DNA of 64,000 nt, from positions 1-64,000 of the forward strand of contig CAZPEP010000052.1 of NCBI GenBank assembly GCA_964585685.1, read 5' to 3'. Positions within the stretch are counted from its first letter, which is position 1. Each line of letters starts with the position of its first letter. Under the pieces are notes generated by a model, which saw only the letters and a list, made by a program, of their open reading frames with translations, was not told the origin of the DNA and made no database searches. Source of the DNA: JALHVH01 sp964585685 (GTDB lineage Bacteria > Acidobacteriota > Aminicenantia > Aminicenantales > Saccharicenantaceae). The position numbers and the translations under genes were made by a program. This document shows positions 38,413 through 46,776 of the stretch, piece by piece.

Positions 38413-39771
38413 TTATATCCCGTATTTCTTGCGTCGCCGCCAGAGAGTGGCCTGATCGATGCCGAGGATGTTCGCGGCTTCCTGCAAGGACGCCGCCCCG
38501 GCGAGGACTCTGCGGATGTGCTTTTCCTCGATCGTCTCAAGGGTCATAGGGTCCCCGATGCGGGGAGACGCGTCTTCGGGGGCGATGGTCCCGGGAAGGC
38601 ATTCGATCCCGATGCGGTCGGTGGCGGAGAGGATGGCGGCCCTCTCGATGACGTTGCTCAGCTCCCGGACGTTGCCCGGCCAAGGATAGGCGGACAACGC
38701 CCGGACGGCCTCCTCCGTAAAGCCTGAAAAAGCCCGGTGGTTGTTACGTCCATGGAAGACCAGGAGCCTTTCCGCGAGCGGCTTGATGTCGTCGGGCCGT
38801 TCGCGCAAGGGAGGGATCTCGATCTGGAATACGTTGAGCCGGTAGTAGAGGTCCTCCCGGAACGCCCCCTCCTTGACGGCCTTCTCCAGGTCCACGTTCG
38901 TGGCGGCGATGAGCCGAACGTCCGCCTTTCGCGTCACTCCGTCCCCAACGCGTTCGTACTCCTTCTCCTGGAGGAACCGGAGGAGCTTCGGCTGAAGGGC
39001 CGTAGGCAGGTCGCCGACCTCGTCAAGCAAAAGAGTCCCGCCCTCGCAGACGGCTATGCGGCCGGGGTTATCCCGGACCGCCCCGGTGAACGCCCCCTTC
39101 ACGTGACCGAAAAGCTCGCTCTCCAGGAGCTCGGCCGGAAAGGAAGGGCAGGAGATGATGCCGAGAGGCTTCGCCGATCGGGGGCTCCACGCATGAATCG
39201 CCCTGGCCAGGACGGTTTTGCCCGTGCCGCTTTCCCCCCGGAGGAGGACCGTGGCCTCGGAGGCGGCCACCCGACGGGCAAGGTCCACAGCCTTTCGCAT
39301 CGGGAGGCTTGAGCTCGAGAGATCGACCTCGGGATGCCCCCGGCCCAGATCTTCCTGCAGGGCGGCGACTCTCTGCTCGAGCGTCCTCATCTCAAAAACG
39401 CGTTGGACCGTCAGTTTGATCTGGGCGGGCGTGAAGGGTTTCGGGATGTAATCGCTGGCCCCGCGCCGCATCGCCTCCACGGCCGTGTCGATGGACGCGT
39501 AGGCGGTTATGACGATGATCTTCAGCCAGGGAACCGCGGCGAGGAGCGCCGGGATGAGATCGAGCCCGTCCTCGGTCCCGAGCCGCAGGTCCACGAAAGC
39601 AAGTTCAAAGGGCCGCCTGGCGGCTTCGGCAAGGGCGTCCCGGGGGCCGCCGACGCCGATGACCCTGTGGCCCTCTGTCTCGAGGCAAATGGACAGGGTC
39701 CGGCGGATATTAGCCTCGTCATCGACAACGAGGATGTTCAACGGCAGGCTGAACGCAGGGTCGATCTTCAT
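38413..39771 (-). CDS. Sigma-54-dependent response regulator (NtrC family)
   Basis: Transcription activator of 452 residues. The receiver domain (about 12-130) has the acidic pair D17-D18, phosphoacceptor D61 in FVDLRLG, and the KPF lysine. The AAA+ domain has Walker A GESGTGKT, ESELFGHVKGAFTGA (the GAFTGA loop that contacts sigma-54), GGTLLLDEVGDLP and the arginine-finger stretch FREDLYYRLNVFQI. A Fis-type helix-turn-helix (EAANILGIDQATLWRRRKKYGI) ends it. ATG at 39771 follows GGGGGAGCC. It lies just upstream of the sigma-54 promoter of the kinase-kdp operon, so it very likely replaces KdpE here. Confidence 0.94.
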   Translation of the reverse strand: MKIDPAFSLPLNILVVDDEANIRRTLSICLETEGHRVIGVGGPRDALAEAARRPFELAFVDLRLGTEDGLDLIPALLAAVPWLKIIVITAYASIDTAVEAMRRGASDYIPKPFTPAQIKLTVQRVFEMRTLEQRVAALQEDLGRGHPEVDLSSSSLPMRKAVDLARRVAASEATVLLRGESGTGKTVLARAIHAWSPRSAKPLGIISCPSFPAELLESELFGHVKGAFTGAVRDNPGRIAVCEGGTLLLDEVGDLPTALQPKLLRFLQEKEYERVGDGVTRKADVRLIAATNVDLEKAVKEGAFREDLYYRLNVFQIEIPPLRERPDDIKPLAERLLVFHGRNNHRAFSGFTEEAVRALSAYPWPGNVRELSNVIERAAILSATDRIGIECLPGTIAPEDASPRIGDPMTLETIEEKHIRRVLAGAASLQEAANILGIDQATLWRRRKKYGI

Positions 39772-39781
39772 GGCTCCCCCT

Positions 39782-40552
39782 CTATTTTCTGTGGACGAGC
39801 ATCGTCGATGCCTGGGCCGTCGGCAGGACGAGCATCTCGGCGACATCCACGTGCGGGGGGCGCGTCGCGCAATAGAGCACGGCGTCGGCGATGTCCTCGG
39901 CCATAAGCGGGATGAAGCCTTGGTAGACCTTATCGGCCCGCTCTTGGTCGCCGTAGAAGCGGACGACGCCGAACTCAGTTTCGACCATGCCGGGGTCCAC
40001 GATCGAGACGCGGACGCCGGTTCCGTTGAGGTCCAGGCGCATGCCCTTGGTCAAAGCGTTGACGGCGAACTTGGTTGCGCAATAGACGTTGCCCGCAGGG
40101 TACACCTCCCGGCCCGCGATGGAGCCAATGTTGATGACATGGCCCTTCCCGCGCTCGATCATGCCGGGGAGAACGGCCCGGCTGACGTTAAGCAGGCCCT
40201 TAACGTTGGTGTCGATCATCTCGTCCCAATCGTCCGGGTTCCCGTTCTGGATCTTGTCCAACCCGCGGCTCAAGCCGGCGTTGTTGACCAGGACCCCGAT
40301 ATCCTTCCATTCGGCCGGGAGCCCCGCGAGGGTCTTCTCCACGGCCCTCCGGTCGCGGACGTCCAGGGCAAAGACGTGAGACTCCGTGCCTAACGCGGCC
40401 TTGAGGTCGGCGGCGAGCTTTTCCAAGCGCTCCACGCGGCGGGCGGCCAGAAGGAGCTTCGCCCCCTGGGCGGCAAACGCCCGGGCGCACGCCCCCCCGA
40501 TTCCCGAGCTTGCTCCGGTGATAAAGACAATCTTTTCTTTCAACTGAACCAT
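39782..40552 (-). CDS. Short-chain dehydrogenase/reductase, YdfG-like
   Basis: NAD(P)-dependent oxidoreductase of 256 residues, classical SDR. TGASSGIGGACARAF is the cofactor glycine motif, and the following AARRVERL suggests NADP. NNAG is present, and INIGSIAGREVYPAGNVYCATKFAV contains the catalytic Ser-Tyr-Lys. It resembles YdfG-type 3-hydroxy-acid dehydrogenases (LNVSRAVLPGMIERGKGHVINIGS). ATG at 40552 follows GGGAGAAAACG. It lies 22 bases after mntP and 10 bases before the response-regulator gene, so the three are probably one transcript. No functional link to potassium is evident. Confidence 0.9.
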   Translation of the reverse strand: MVQLKEKIVFITGASSGIGGACARAFAAQGAKLLLAARRVERLEKLAADLKAALGTESHVFALDVRDRRAVEKTLAGLPAEWKDIGVLVNNAGLSRGLDKIQNGNPDDWDEMIDTNVKGLLNVSRAVLPGMIERGKGHVINIGSIAGREVYPAGNVYCATKFAVNALTKGMRLDLNGTGVRVSIVDPGMVETEFGVVRFYGDQERADKVYQGFIPLMAEDIADAVLYCATRPPHVDVAEMLVLPTAQASTMLVHRK

Positions 40553-40574
40553 CGTTTTCTCCCGTGTCCCTGAT

Positions 40575-41135
40575 TCAAAGATGACCAGCAAGGATCTTGA
40601 TTCCGATGCCGATGAGGATAAGGCCGCCGAGAAGCTCCGCCCTCTTACCGACCGCCCGCCCGACGAGCGGCCCGAGCTTGACCCCGAGGACGGTCAGGGC
40701 GAAGCTGACGACGCCGATGAGGGCCGCCGGCAGGAAGATGTTCGTCCGGAGGACGACCAGGCTCAGCCCGACCGCCAAGGCGTCAATGCTGGTGGCAATC
40801 GAAAGGATGAGGAGGGGCAAGCCGGTAGTCCGGTCGACCGGGTCAGTGTCCCGGTCAAGCGACGACGCGAACGATTCGCGGATCATCTTCAGGCCGACGA
40901 AGACCAGAAGAGCCATGGCTACCCAATGGTCGAACCGCTCGATGTACCGGAGGACGTTCTCTCCCGCGAACCATCCAAGGACGGGCATCGCGAACTGGAA
41001 GAGCCCGAAGAAGAATGCCACCCGGAGCGTCCGGCGCCCGGTCAACCGTGTCGCACGGCAGGACATGCCCATGGCGACGGCGAAGCAGTCCATGGCCAGG
41101 GCCACCGCCATTCCAAGGACGACGAGGATGTTCAT
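40575..41135 (-). CDS. mntP: Manganese efflux pump MntP
   Basis: Inner-membrane manganese exporter of the DUF204 family. It has 186 residues (E. coli MntP 188), six helices, and the two inverted repeats each with an acidic motif: AVALAMDCFAVAMGMS at the N terminus and SIATSIDALAVGLSLVV in the middle. Both aspartates are the known essential residues of this family. GAGAGG precedes the ATG at 41135. I looked for the yybP-ykoY manganese riboswitch upstream and did not see one; only 50 bases separate it from the uvrA promoter on the other strand. Confidence 0.94.
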   Translation of the reverse strand: MNILVVLGMAVALAMDCFAVAMGMSCRATRLTGRRTLRVAFFFGLFQFAMPVLGWFAGENVLRYIERFDHWVAMALLVFVGLKMIRESFASSLDRDTDPVDRTTGLPLLILSIATSIDALAVGLSLVVLRTNIFLPAALIGVVSFALTVLGVKLGPLVGRAVGKRAELLGGLILIGIGIKILAGHL

Positions 41136-41235
41136 ATTAGCCTCTCGATAAGGAACGCTATTATATCACGCCTCTTTCAGCACAGAGCGTGCTCCCCTTC
41201 TCTTTTCCGGGTCGTTCGTCTCGCGCGCCGGGCTC

Positions 41236-41244
41236 TGATATAAT
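41236..41244 (+). promoter_or_regulatory. Extended -10 promoter of uvrA
   Basis: TG-A-TATAAT (TG at 41236-41237, hexamer 41239-41244) with no good -35. Transcript start near 41251, ATG at 41267. No LexA-like palindrome is apparent. Confidence 0.55.
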
Positions 41245-41266
41245 AGATGTTTTGCAAGAGCCCGAA

Positions 41267-43975
41267 ATGAGCGACGACATCATCAAACTCCGTGGCGTCC
41301 GGGTCCACAATCTGAAGAACGTGGACGTGGACATCCCGTTGGATAAATTCGTCGTCGTGACCGGCGTCAGCGGCTCGGGCAAGTCCTCCCTGGCCTTCGA
41401 CACGCTTTACGCCGAGGGCCAGCGCCGCTACATCGAATCCCTCTCGGCCTACGCGCGCCAGTTCCTGGAACGGATGGACAAGCCGGACGCCGAGCTCATC
41501 GAGGGGATCCCGCCGGCCATCGCCATCCAGCAGAAGACCTCGGGCAAGAACCCCCGGTCCACCGTGGCGACCGTCACCGAGATCTACGACTTCCTCCGCG
41601 TCCTCTACGCCCGGATCGGGACCACCCACTGCCGGCAGTGCGGCCGGCCCGTCCGAAGGGACACGGTCGACGGGGTCGTTGACAACCTTCTCGCCCTCCC
41701 CTCCGGGACCAAGCTCTCGATCAGCTTCGCCTGGCCGGCGGGCAAGGGGACGGCCGAACTGAAGAAGGAAGGCTTCTACCGGATCCTCGAGGGCGGCGCC
41801 GTGGTAAACCTGGAGCAGGCGGGGCCGGCGAAGAAGGGTCCGTTCGACGTCCTCGTCGACCGGCTGAGCCCGGACACCGAGGAGCGGGAGCGCCTGGCGG
41901 ACTCTCTGGAGTTGGCCCTTAAGAAGGGCGGCGGCCGGGCTCTGGTCCGGACCGAGGACGGCCGGGAGTTCCCCGTCTCCGACAAGCTCGAGTGCAAGGA
42001 ATGCGGGATCGCCTATGAAGACCCCTTCCCGAACCTGTTCTCGTTCAACAGCCCCCAGGGCGCCTGCCCGGACTGTCACGGGTTCGGCGATATGGCGGTT
42101 CTCGACGAGGACAAGATCGTCCCCGACCCGAACCTGTCGCTCGAAAGGGGCGCCGTCGAGCCGTGGACCAAGCCTCTTTCGCGCGGCCTCCAGCGCGAGT
42201 TGCTCGCCGAGGCCCGGAAGAGAGGCATCCCGACGAACGTCCCGTTCCGGGACCTCGCGCCCGAGGCCCGGCGCTTCATTCTGGACGGCGGCGACGGGTA
42301 TCACGGGGTCAAGGGATTCTTCGAGTGGCTCCAGTCCAAGAAGTACAAGGTCCAGGTCCGGGTGCTCCTCGCCCGCTACCGCAAGTACGTCGCCTGTCCC
42401 TCGTGCGGAAAAACGCGGCTGAACCCCAAGGCCCTGGGCGTGCGCGTCGCCGGGATCGACATCGGCGAGTTCGTCCTGATGACCGTCCGCGAGGCCTCCG
42501 ATTTCCTCGCGGCCCTAGACCTCGGCCCGTTCGAGCGCCAGGTCGCCGAGAAGCTCGTCGCAGAGATCCGGAACCGGCTCCGGTTCCTGCTCGAGGTCGG
42601 CCTCGACTACATCACCCTTGACCGGATGACATTCACCCTGTCCGGGGGCGAGGCCCAGCGGATCAACCTGGCCGCCGCCCTGAGCTCGGCTCTCGTCGGG
42701 ACCCTCTTCGTCCTCGACGAACCCAGCGTAGGCCTCCACCCCCGGGACAACCAGCGGCTTATCCGCATCCTCAAGTCTCTCCAGGACATCGGGAACACCG
42801 TGGTCGTGGTCGAACACGACCCCGAGATCATCCGGGCCGCCGACGCCGTCGTCGACCTCGGCCCGAGGGCGGGCGAGGCGGGCGGCGAGATCGTCTTCGC
42901 CGGGCCGATGGACGCGTTCCTCGGGAGCCGGACGTCCTTGACCGCCCAGTACATGCGCGGCGATAAGGCCATCCCCGTCCCCGAAACGCGGCGGACGTCC
43001 CGGAGGCACCTCGAGATCCTGGACGCCCACCTGCACAACCTCGACCACCTCGACGTCCGCGTCCCGCTCGACGTCCTCTGCTGCGTCACCGGGGTTTCGG
43101 GGTCGGGCAAGAGCACCCTGGTCGCCGACGTCCTCTACCGGGGCCTCGAAGGCACGGCGTCGAACGGGTTCCGCGAGATCCGGGGCGCGGAAGCTGTCGG
43201 CAAGGTCGTCCTCGTGGACCAGTCACCCCTCAGCGTCTCGCCCCGGTCCATCCCCGCCACCTACTCGAAGGCCATGGACGGCATCCGGGAGCTCTTCAAC
43301 CAGACCCGGGAGGCCAGAATCATGGGGATGAAGCCCGGGACCTTCTCCTTCAACACGCCCGGCGGGCGGTGCGAGGAATGCAAGGGGGCCGGCCAGAGGA
43401 TCGTCGAGATGCAGTTCCTCTCGGACGTCGTCCTGACCTGCGAGGCCTGCAATGGAAAGCGGTTCAATAGCGAGGTCCTCGAGGTCCGCTACGAAGGACG
43501 GAATATCCACGAGGTCCTCGGGATGAGCGTCACCGAGGCCAGCCTGTTCTTCGCCGGAAGGCCCGACATCACGAAGAAGCTCTATCCCCTCATCGAAGTC
43601 GGCCTGGGCTACCTAAAGCTCGGCCAGCCGACGACGACCCTCTCCGGGGGCGAGCTCCAGCGGATCAAACTGGCCTACCACCTCGGCCACGACAAGGGGG
43701 AAGGGGCTCTCTACCTGTTCGATGAGCCGACGATCGGCCTCCACCAGAATGACGTTGCGGTCCTCCTGCGCTGCTTCCAGAAGCTCGTTGACGCCGGGCA
43801 CGGCGTCGTCGTCATCGAGCACAACCTCGACGTCATCAAGTGCGCCGACCACATCATCGACCTCGGGCCCGAGGGCGGGGCGGCCGGCGGCCGAGTCGTC
43901 GCCCAAGGCACGCCGGAGAAGGTCGCCCGATCCCGGCGATCGATCACGGCCCGGTATCTCAAAGACTGCCTTTAG
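41267..43975 (+). CDS. uvrA: Excinuclease ABC subunit A
   Basis: Damage-recognition ATPase of nucleotide excision repair. The 902-residue protein has two ABC modules: Walker A GVSGSGKSSLAFDTLYAEGQ at about 32-51 and GVSGSGKSTLVADVL at about 610. Signature sequences are LSGGEAQRINLA and LSGGELQRIKLAY, followed by LDEPSVGLHPRD and FDEPTIGLHQND. Zinc-finger cysteines are in CKECGIAYEDPFPNLFSFNS...CPDC and CEECKGAG...CEAC. It is slightly shorter than the usual 940 residues, with trimming in the insertion domains. ATG at 41267 begins MSDDIIKLRGVRVHNLKN, the normal UvrA start; upstream in-frame codons precede the promoter. Confidence 0.97.
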   Translation: MSDDIIKLRGVRVHNLKNVDVDIPLDKFVVVTGVSGSGKSSLAFDTLYAEGQRRYIESLSAYARQFLERMDKPDAELIEGIPPAIAIQQKTSGKNPRSTVATVTEIYDFLRVLYARIGTTHCRQCGRPVRRDTVDGVVDNLLALPSGTKLSISFAWPAGKGTAELKKEGFYRILEGGAVVNLEQAGPAKKGPFDVLVDRLSPDTEERERLADSLELALKKGGGRALVRTEDGREFPVSDKLECKECGIAYEDPFPNLFSFNSPQGACPDCHGFGDMAVLDEDKIVPDPNLSLERGAVEPWTKPLSRGLQRELLAEARKRGIPTNVPFRDLAPEARRFILDGGDGYHGVKGFFEWLQSKKYKVQVRVLLARYRKYVACPSCGKTRLNPKALGVRVAGIDIGEFVLMTVREASDFLAALDLGPFERQVAEKLVAEIRNRLRFLLEVGLDYITLDRMTFTLSGGEAQRINLAAALSSALVGTLFVLDEPSVGLHPRDNQRLIRILKSLQDIGNTVVVVEHDPEIIRAADAVVDLGPRAGEAGGEIVFAGPMDAFLGSRTSLTAQYMRGDKAIPVPETRRTSRRHLEILDAHLHNLDHLDVRVPLDVLCCVTGVSGSGKSTLVADVLYRGLEGTASNGFREIRGAEAVGKVVLVDQSPLSVSPRSIPATYSKAMDGIRELFNQTREARIMGMKPGTFSFNTPGGRCEECKGAGQRIVEMQFLSDVVLTCEACNGKRFNSEVLEVRYEGRNIHEVLGMSVTEASLFFAGRPDITKKLYPLIEVGLGYLKLGQPTTTLSGGELQRIKLAYHLGHDKGEGALYLFDEPTIGLHQNDVAVLLRCFQKLVDAGHGVVVIEHNLDVIKCADHIIDLGPEGGAAGGRVVAQGTPEKVARSRRSITARYLKDCL

Positions 43976-43991
43976 AAGAAGTCGTCCGTCC

Positions 43992-44474
43992 TCAGCCTTT
44001 CCGGGCGGTGTCGGCGCTCTCCTCGAGCCGCCGCCTATACCCCTCATAGTCCGGAAGGATGCGATCGTACTCTTCGGACATCAGCGGCGAGGAGATGATG
44101 AAATCCGCCGTGGCCCGGTCGCAGGCCACCGGGATGTTCCAGACGACTGCAATGCGGAGGAGCGCCTTGACGTCGGTGTCGTGGGACATCGGCTGGAGGG
44201 GGTCCCAGAAAAAGATCAGGAAATCGATCTCGCCGTCCGCGATCCGGGCCCCGATCTGCTGGTCGCCGCCGAGCGGGCCGCTCTGGAGCCTGTGGACCTC
44301 GAGGCCGAGCTCCTTCTCGAGAAGGGCCCCCGTCGTCCCCGTGGCGTAGAGAGTGTGCCCCGAGAGCGAGCCCTTATTGAACTCCGCCCACTCGAGGAGG
44401 TCCTTCTTCTTGTTGTCATGGGCGACGAGGGCGATCCGTTTACTTTTTCCGATGGGGAGCACCGTCTTTTTCAT
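43992..44474 (-). CDS. mgsA: Methylglyoxal synthase
   Basis: Converts dihydroxyacetone phosphate to methylglyoxal and phosphate, a bypass of lower glycolysis. The 160-residue protein has the catalytic residues at exactly the E. coli positions: H19 (ALVAHDN), D71 (GGDQQIG), H98 and D101 (SHDTDVKALLR). The phosphate-binding LYATGTTG is at about 42-49. GAAGGAGATCCC precedes the ATG at 44474. The gene is convergent with uvrA (16-base gap) and divergent from the dipeptidase gene. Identity is firm. Confidence 0.96.
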   Translation of the reverse strand: MKKTVLPIGKSKRIALVAHDNKKKDLLEWAEFNKGSLSGHTLYATGTTGALLEKELGLEVHRLQSGPLGGDQQIGARIADGEIDFLIFFWDPLQPMSHDTDVKALLRIAVVWNIPVACDRATADFIISSPLMSEEYDRILPDYEGYRRRLEESADTARKG

Positions 44475-44548
44475 GGGATCTCCTTCGCAGAACGCGTTGC
44501 GCACAGGATACACCAGGGGGGCGGGCGCGGCAAGGCGGCGGTTTTCGT

Positions 44549-44577
44549 TTGACAGCCGGGGGGCCCGATTGTATAGT
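44549..44577 (+). promoter_or_regulatory. Promoter of dipeptidase unit
   Basis: TTGACA (44549-44554), 17-base spacer, TATAGT (44572-44577); one of the best sigma-70-type promoters in the window. Confidence 0.75.
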
Positions 44578-44604
44578 CTCATTTCAGATATCCGGAGGAA
44601 ATTC

Positions 44605-45687
44605 ATGGCCATCCCGATCGCCGACCTGCACTGCGACACCGCCATCGGCCTTGCGGCCGGCCGGCATCTCGACGACCCGGACCTCCAGGTCAACCTGCCC
44701 GCCATGGCGGAAGCAGGCATCGGACTCCAGGTCTACGCCTGTTACGTGCCTCCCGCGGTCCCGGAAGGGCGCCGGTTTGACTTCGTATCGCGCGTCCTGG
44801 ACGGCTTGGAAAAGGAATTGGACGCGTTCTCGGGCGACATTTCGGTCTGCCGGACATCCCAGGACATCCTTGATACCCGCGTGGCGGGCCGGTTCGCCGC
44901 CGTTCTGGCCGTCGAGAACGGGGACGCCCTCGAGAACGACCTCGCAAACCTCGAGCGGCTTTACGCCCGGGGCGTGCGGCTGATGACCCTGGTCCATTCG
45001 CGAAGCAACGCCTGGGTCATCTCCTCGGCCGACCGGGAGCCCGCCTTCGACGGCCTGACCCGCTTCGGCGAGGAGGTCGTCGCCCAAATGAACAAGCTGG
45101 GGATGATCATCGACGTCTCGCACGCCCACGACGCCGCCGTCCGGAAGGTCCTGTCCCTGAGCTGCCGGCCGGCCGTCGCGTCGCATTCCTGCTCTTACAC
45201 GCTCTGCCCATTCCCGCGGAATCTCAAGGACGATCTGATCAAGGGGATCGCCGCCGGGGGCGGTCTCGTCGGAGTGAATATCTATCCCGGCTTCCTCGAC
45301 GCCCGCTACAGGAAGGAATCGGAAAGGGCCGGGGACCTCTTCGAAAAGCTCGGCCGCGAGGAGGAAAGGGCCGGGGCGGACCCGGCGGCGTATTTCGCCA
45401 TTCTCAGGGACCTCGCGGAGAAATTCTCCCGGGCCATGGAAGGGTTCCGAGTCCCGCTGGACCGCTACCTCGAGCACATCTACCATATCATCAACGTCGC
45501 CGGCGAGGATCACGTCGCCTTCGGCTCGGACTTCGACGGCGTCCCCGACCTTCCCGCCGGCGTCACGGGATGCCGCGGCCTGCGCACCGCCCAGGAACGG
45601 CTCTCGGAGGCCGAAATGCCCCGAAAGACCATCGAGAAGGTCTGCTGGGCGAATTTCTTTCGGGTCTTCAGGGACGTCTGCGGCTGA
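44605..45687 (+). CDS. Membrane-dipeptidase-family (M19) metallopeptidase
   Basis: Zinc dipeptidase of the renal dipeptidase family, 360 residues. Metal and active-site landmarks are LHCDTA (HxD), AVENGDALE (bridging Glu), IIDVSHAHD, VASHSCSYTLCPFPRN and FGSDFDGVPDLP. There is no signal peptide, so it is cytoplasmic and probably splits D- or L-dipeptides taken up from outside or recycled from the wall. GGAGG lies seven bases before the ATG. It is first of three codirectional genes, followed by the DUF4438 protein and a secreted Ntn hydrolase, which together suggest peptide or amide turnover. Confidence 0.93.
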   Translation: MAIPIADLHCDTAIGLAAGRHLDDPDLQVNLPAMAEAGIGLQVYACYVPPAVPEGRRFDFVSRVLDGLEKELDAFSGDISVCRTSQDILDTRVAGRFAAVLAVENGDALENDLANLERLYARGVRLMTLVHSRSNAWVISSADREPAFDGLTRFGEEVVAQMNKLGMIIDVSHAHDAAVRKVLSLSCRPAVASHSCSYTLCPFPRNLKDDLIKGIAAGGGLVGVNIYPGFLDARYRKESERAGDLFEKLGREEERAGADPAAYFAILRDLAEKFSRAMEGFRVPLDRYLEHIYHIINVAGEDHVAFGSDFDGVPDLPAGVTGCRGLRTAQERLSEAEMPRKTIEKVCWANFFRVFRDVCG

Positions 45688-45745
45688 GCGCCCGCCGCCC
45701 TGCGGGGACCTCGGCCGCGAGAGAACGATCGAGGAGGGATTGACC

Positions 45746-46759
45746 ATGTTCATTTCCACAAGGAACCGCGGGGTCGGCATCATTCCGATCCTCGCCGCAG
45801 GCGCCGTGCTGTTTTCGATGGGGGCGACCGATCAGAAGCCGCCCGCGCCGAAGGACCTCAAGCCCCTCGAATACAACAAGAATATGCTCGTCATCCAGGC
45901 CGTCGTGGGCTTCATCGCTCCGGCAGGGCTCGGCGACTCGCCGTACGACATCGACCCCGACGGGAAGGTCCGGCTCAATCCGGGCACGGGCAGCATCACC
46001 TACAATTTCCGTTCAGGCGATTCGGCGATCAACCTGGCAGGCGACCACGTCGAGCCCGCGGTCACCCTCTTCAACCCGGGCGCCGAGAACTCCCGCTCCG
46101 GCCGGGAAAGCCGCGGCCTCAACACCCTGGCCTGCATTGGGAACAAGGTGAAGATATGGACGGGCGAGGGCAAGGGGGCTGTCGGGTACGTCATCGGCAA
46201 GCACGGCGGCGCCGAGCACGTCATGGTCGACTTCCCGGACGCCTCGGTCTTCGAGAAGCTCACCGTCGGCGACAAGATGCAGATCGCGGCGGTCGGCTTC
46301 GGGATGGAGCTCAAGAATGCCCCCGGAGTCACGGCCCTGAACGTCGGGCCCGAGCTCATCGAGGCCCTGGCCCGCCTCGGCATGGGCGTCATGCCCGGGG
46401 GAAAGCTCCGCATCCCCGTGGCGCTCAAGGTCCCGGCGAAGATCATGGGCTCCGGCCTCGGGGCGGACAACGCCTACCGGGGAGACTACGACATCCAGAT
46501 GTTCGATGAGAAGACGATCAAGGAATATGGTCTGGACAAGCTAAGGTTCGGCGACCTCGTAGGGATCGTGGACGCGGACGCCACGTACGGGAGGATATAC
46601 AGGCAGGGCGCGATCACGGTCGGGAGCATCTCCCACAGCCGGAGCTGGATCGCCGGCCACGGCCCGGGTGTGACGGCGCTCTTCACGTCGAAGGACGGGA
46701 ACATCGAGCTCGTCGAGGATCGCGGCGCCAACCTGGCAACGCTCCTCAAGATCCGGTAA
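45746..46759 (+). CDS. Exported DUF4438-like protein
   Basis: A 337-residue protein with a signal peptide-like start (ISTRNRGVGIIPILAAGAVLF then SMGATDQ). The rest is soluble and rich in short beta segments, with GIVDADATYGRIYRQGAITVGSISH and a late GPGVTALFTS motif that I associate with the DUF4438 family, whose function is unknown. ATG at 45746 is used because GGAGGGAT lies at a proper distance; a TTG two codons earlier touches that site. Most DUF4438 proteins I recall are cytoplasmic, so export would be notable. It is 58 bases after the dipeptidase gene and 17 before the Ntn hydrolase. Confidence 0.65.
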   Translation: MFISTRNRGVGIIPILAAGAVLFSMGATDQKPPAPKDLKPLEYNKNMLVIQAVVGFIAPAGLGDSPYDIDPDGKVRLNPGTGSITYNFRSGDSAINLAGDHVEPAVTLFNPGAENSRSGRESRGLNTLACIGNKVKIWTGEGKGAVGYVIGKHGGAEHVMVDFPDASVFEKLTVGDKMQIAAVGFGMELKNAPGVTALNVGPELIEALARLGMGVMPGGKLRIPVALKVPAKIMGSGLGADNAYRGDYDIQMFDEKTIKEYGLDKLRFGDLVGIVDADATYGRIYRQGAITVGSISHSRSWIAGHGPGVTALFTSKDGNIELVEDRGANLATLLKIR

Positions 46760-46776
46760 GGACAGGGAGGACGGAC

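Noticed and set aside
36720..38549. 609-codon open frame on the plus strand
   Set aside because: Antisense to the histidine kinase; no recognisable domain.
41136..41266. Manganese (yybP-ykoY) riboswitch before mntP
   Set aside because: The gap is short and already holds the uvrA promoter; the conserved motif is not seen.
44521..44720. N-terminal extension of methylglyoxal synthase to 44720
   Set aside because: The catalytic residues match E. coli numbering exactly from ATG 44474, which has a strong ribosome site; the extension crosses the dipeptidase promoter.
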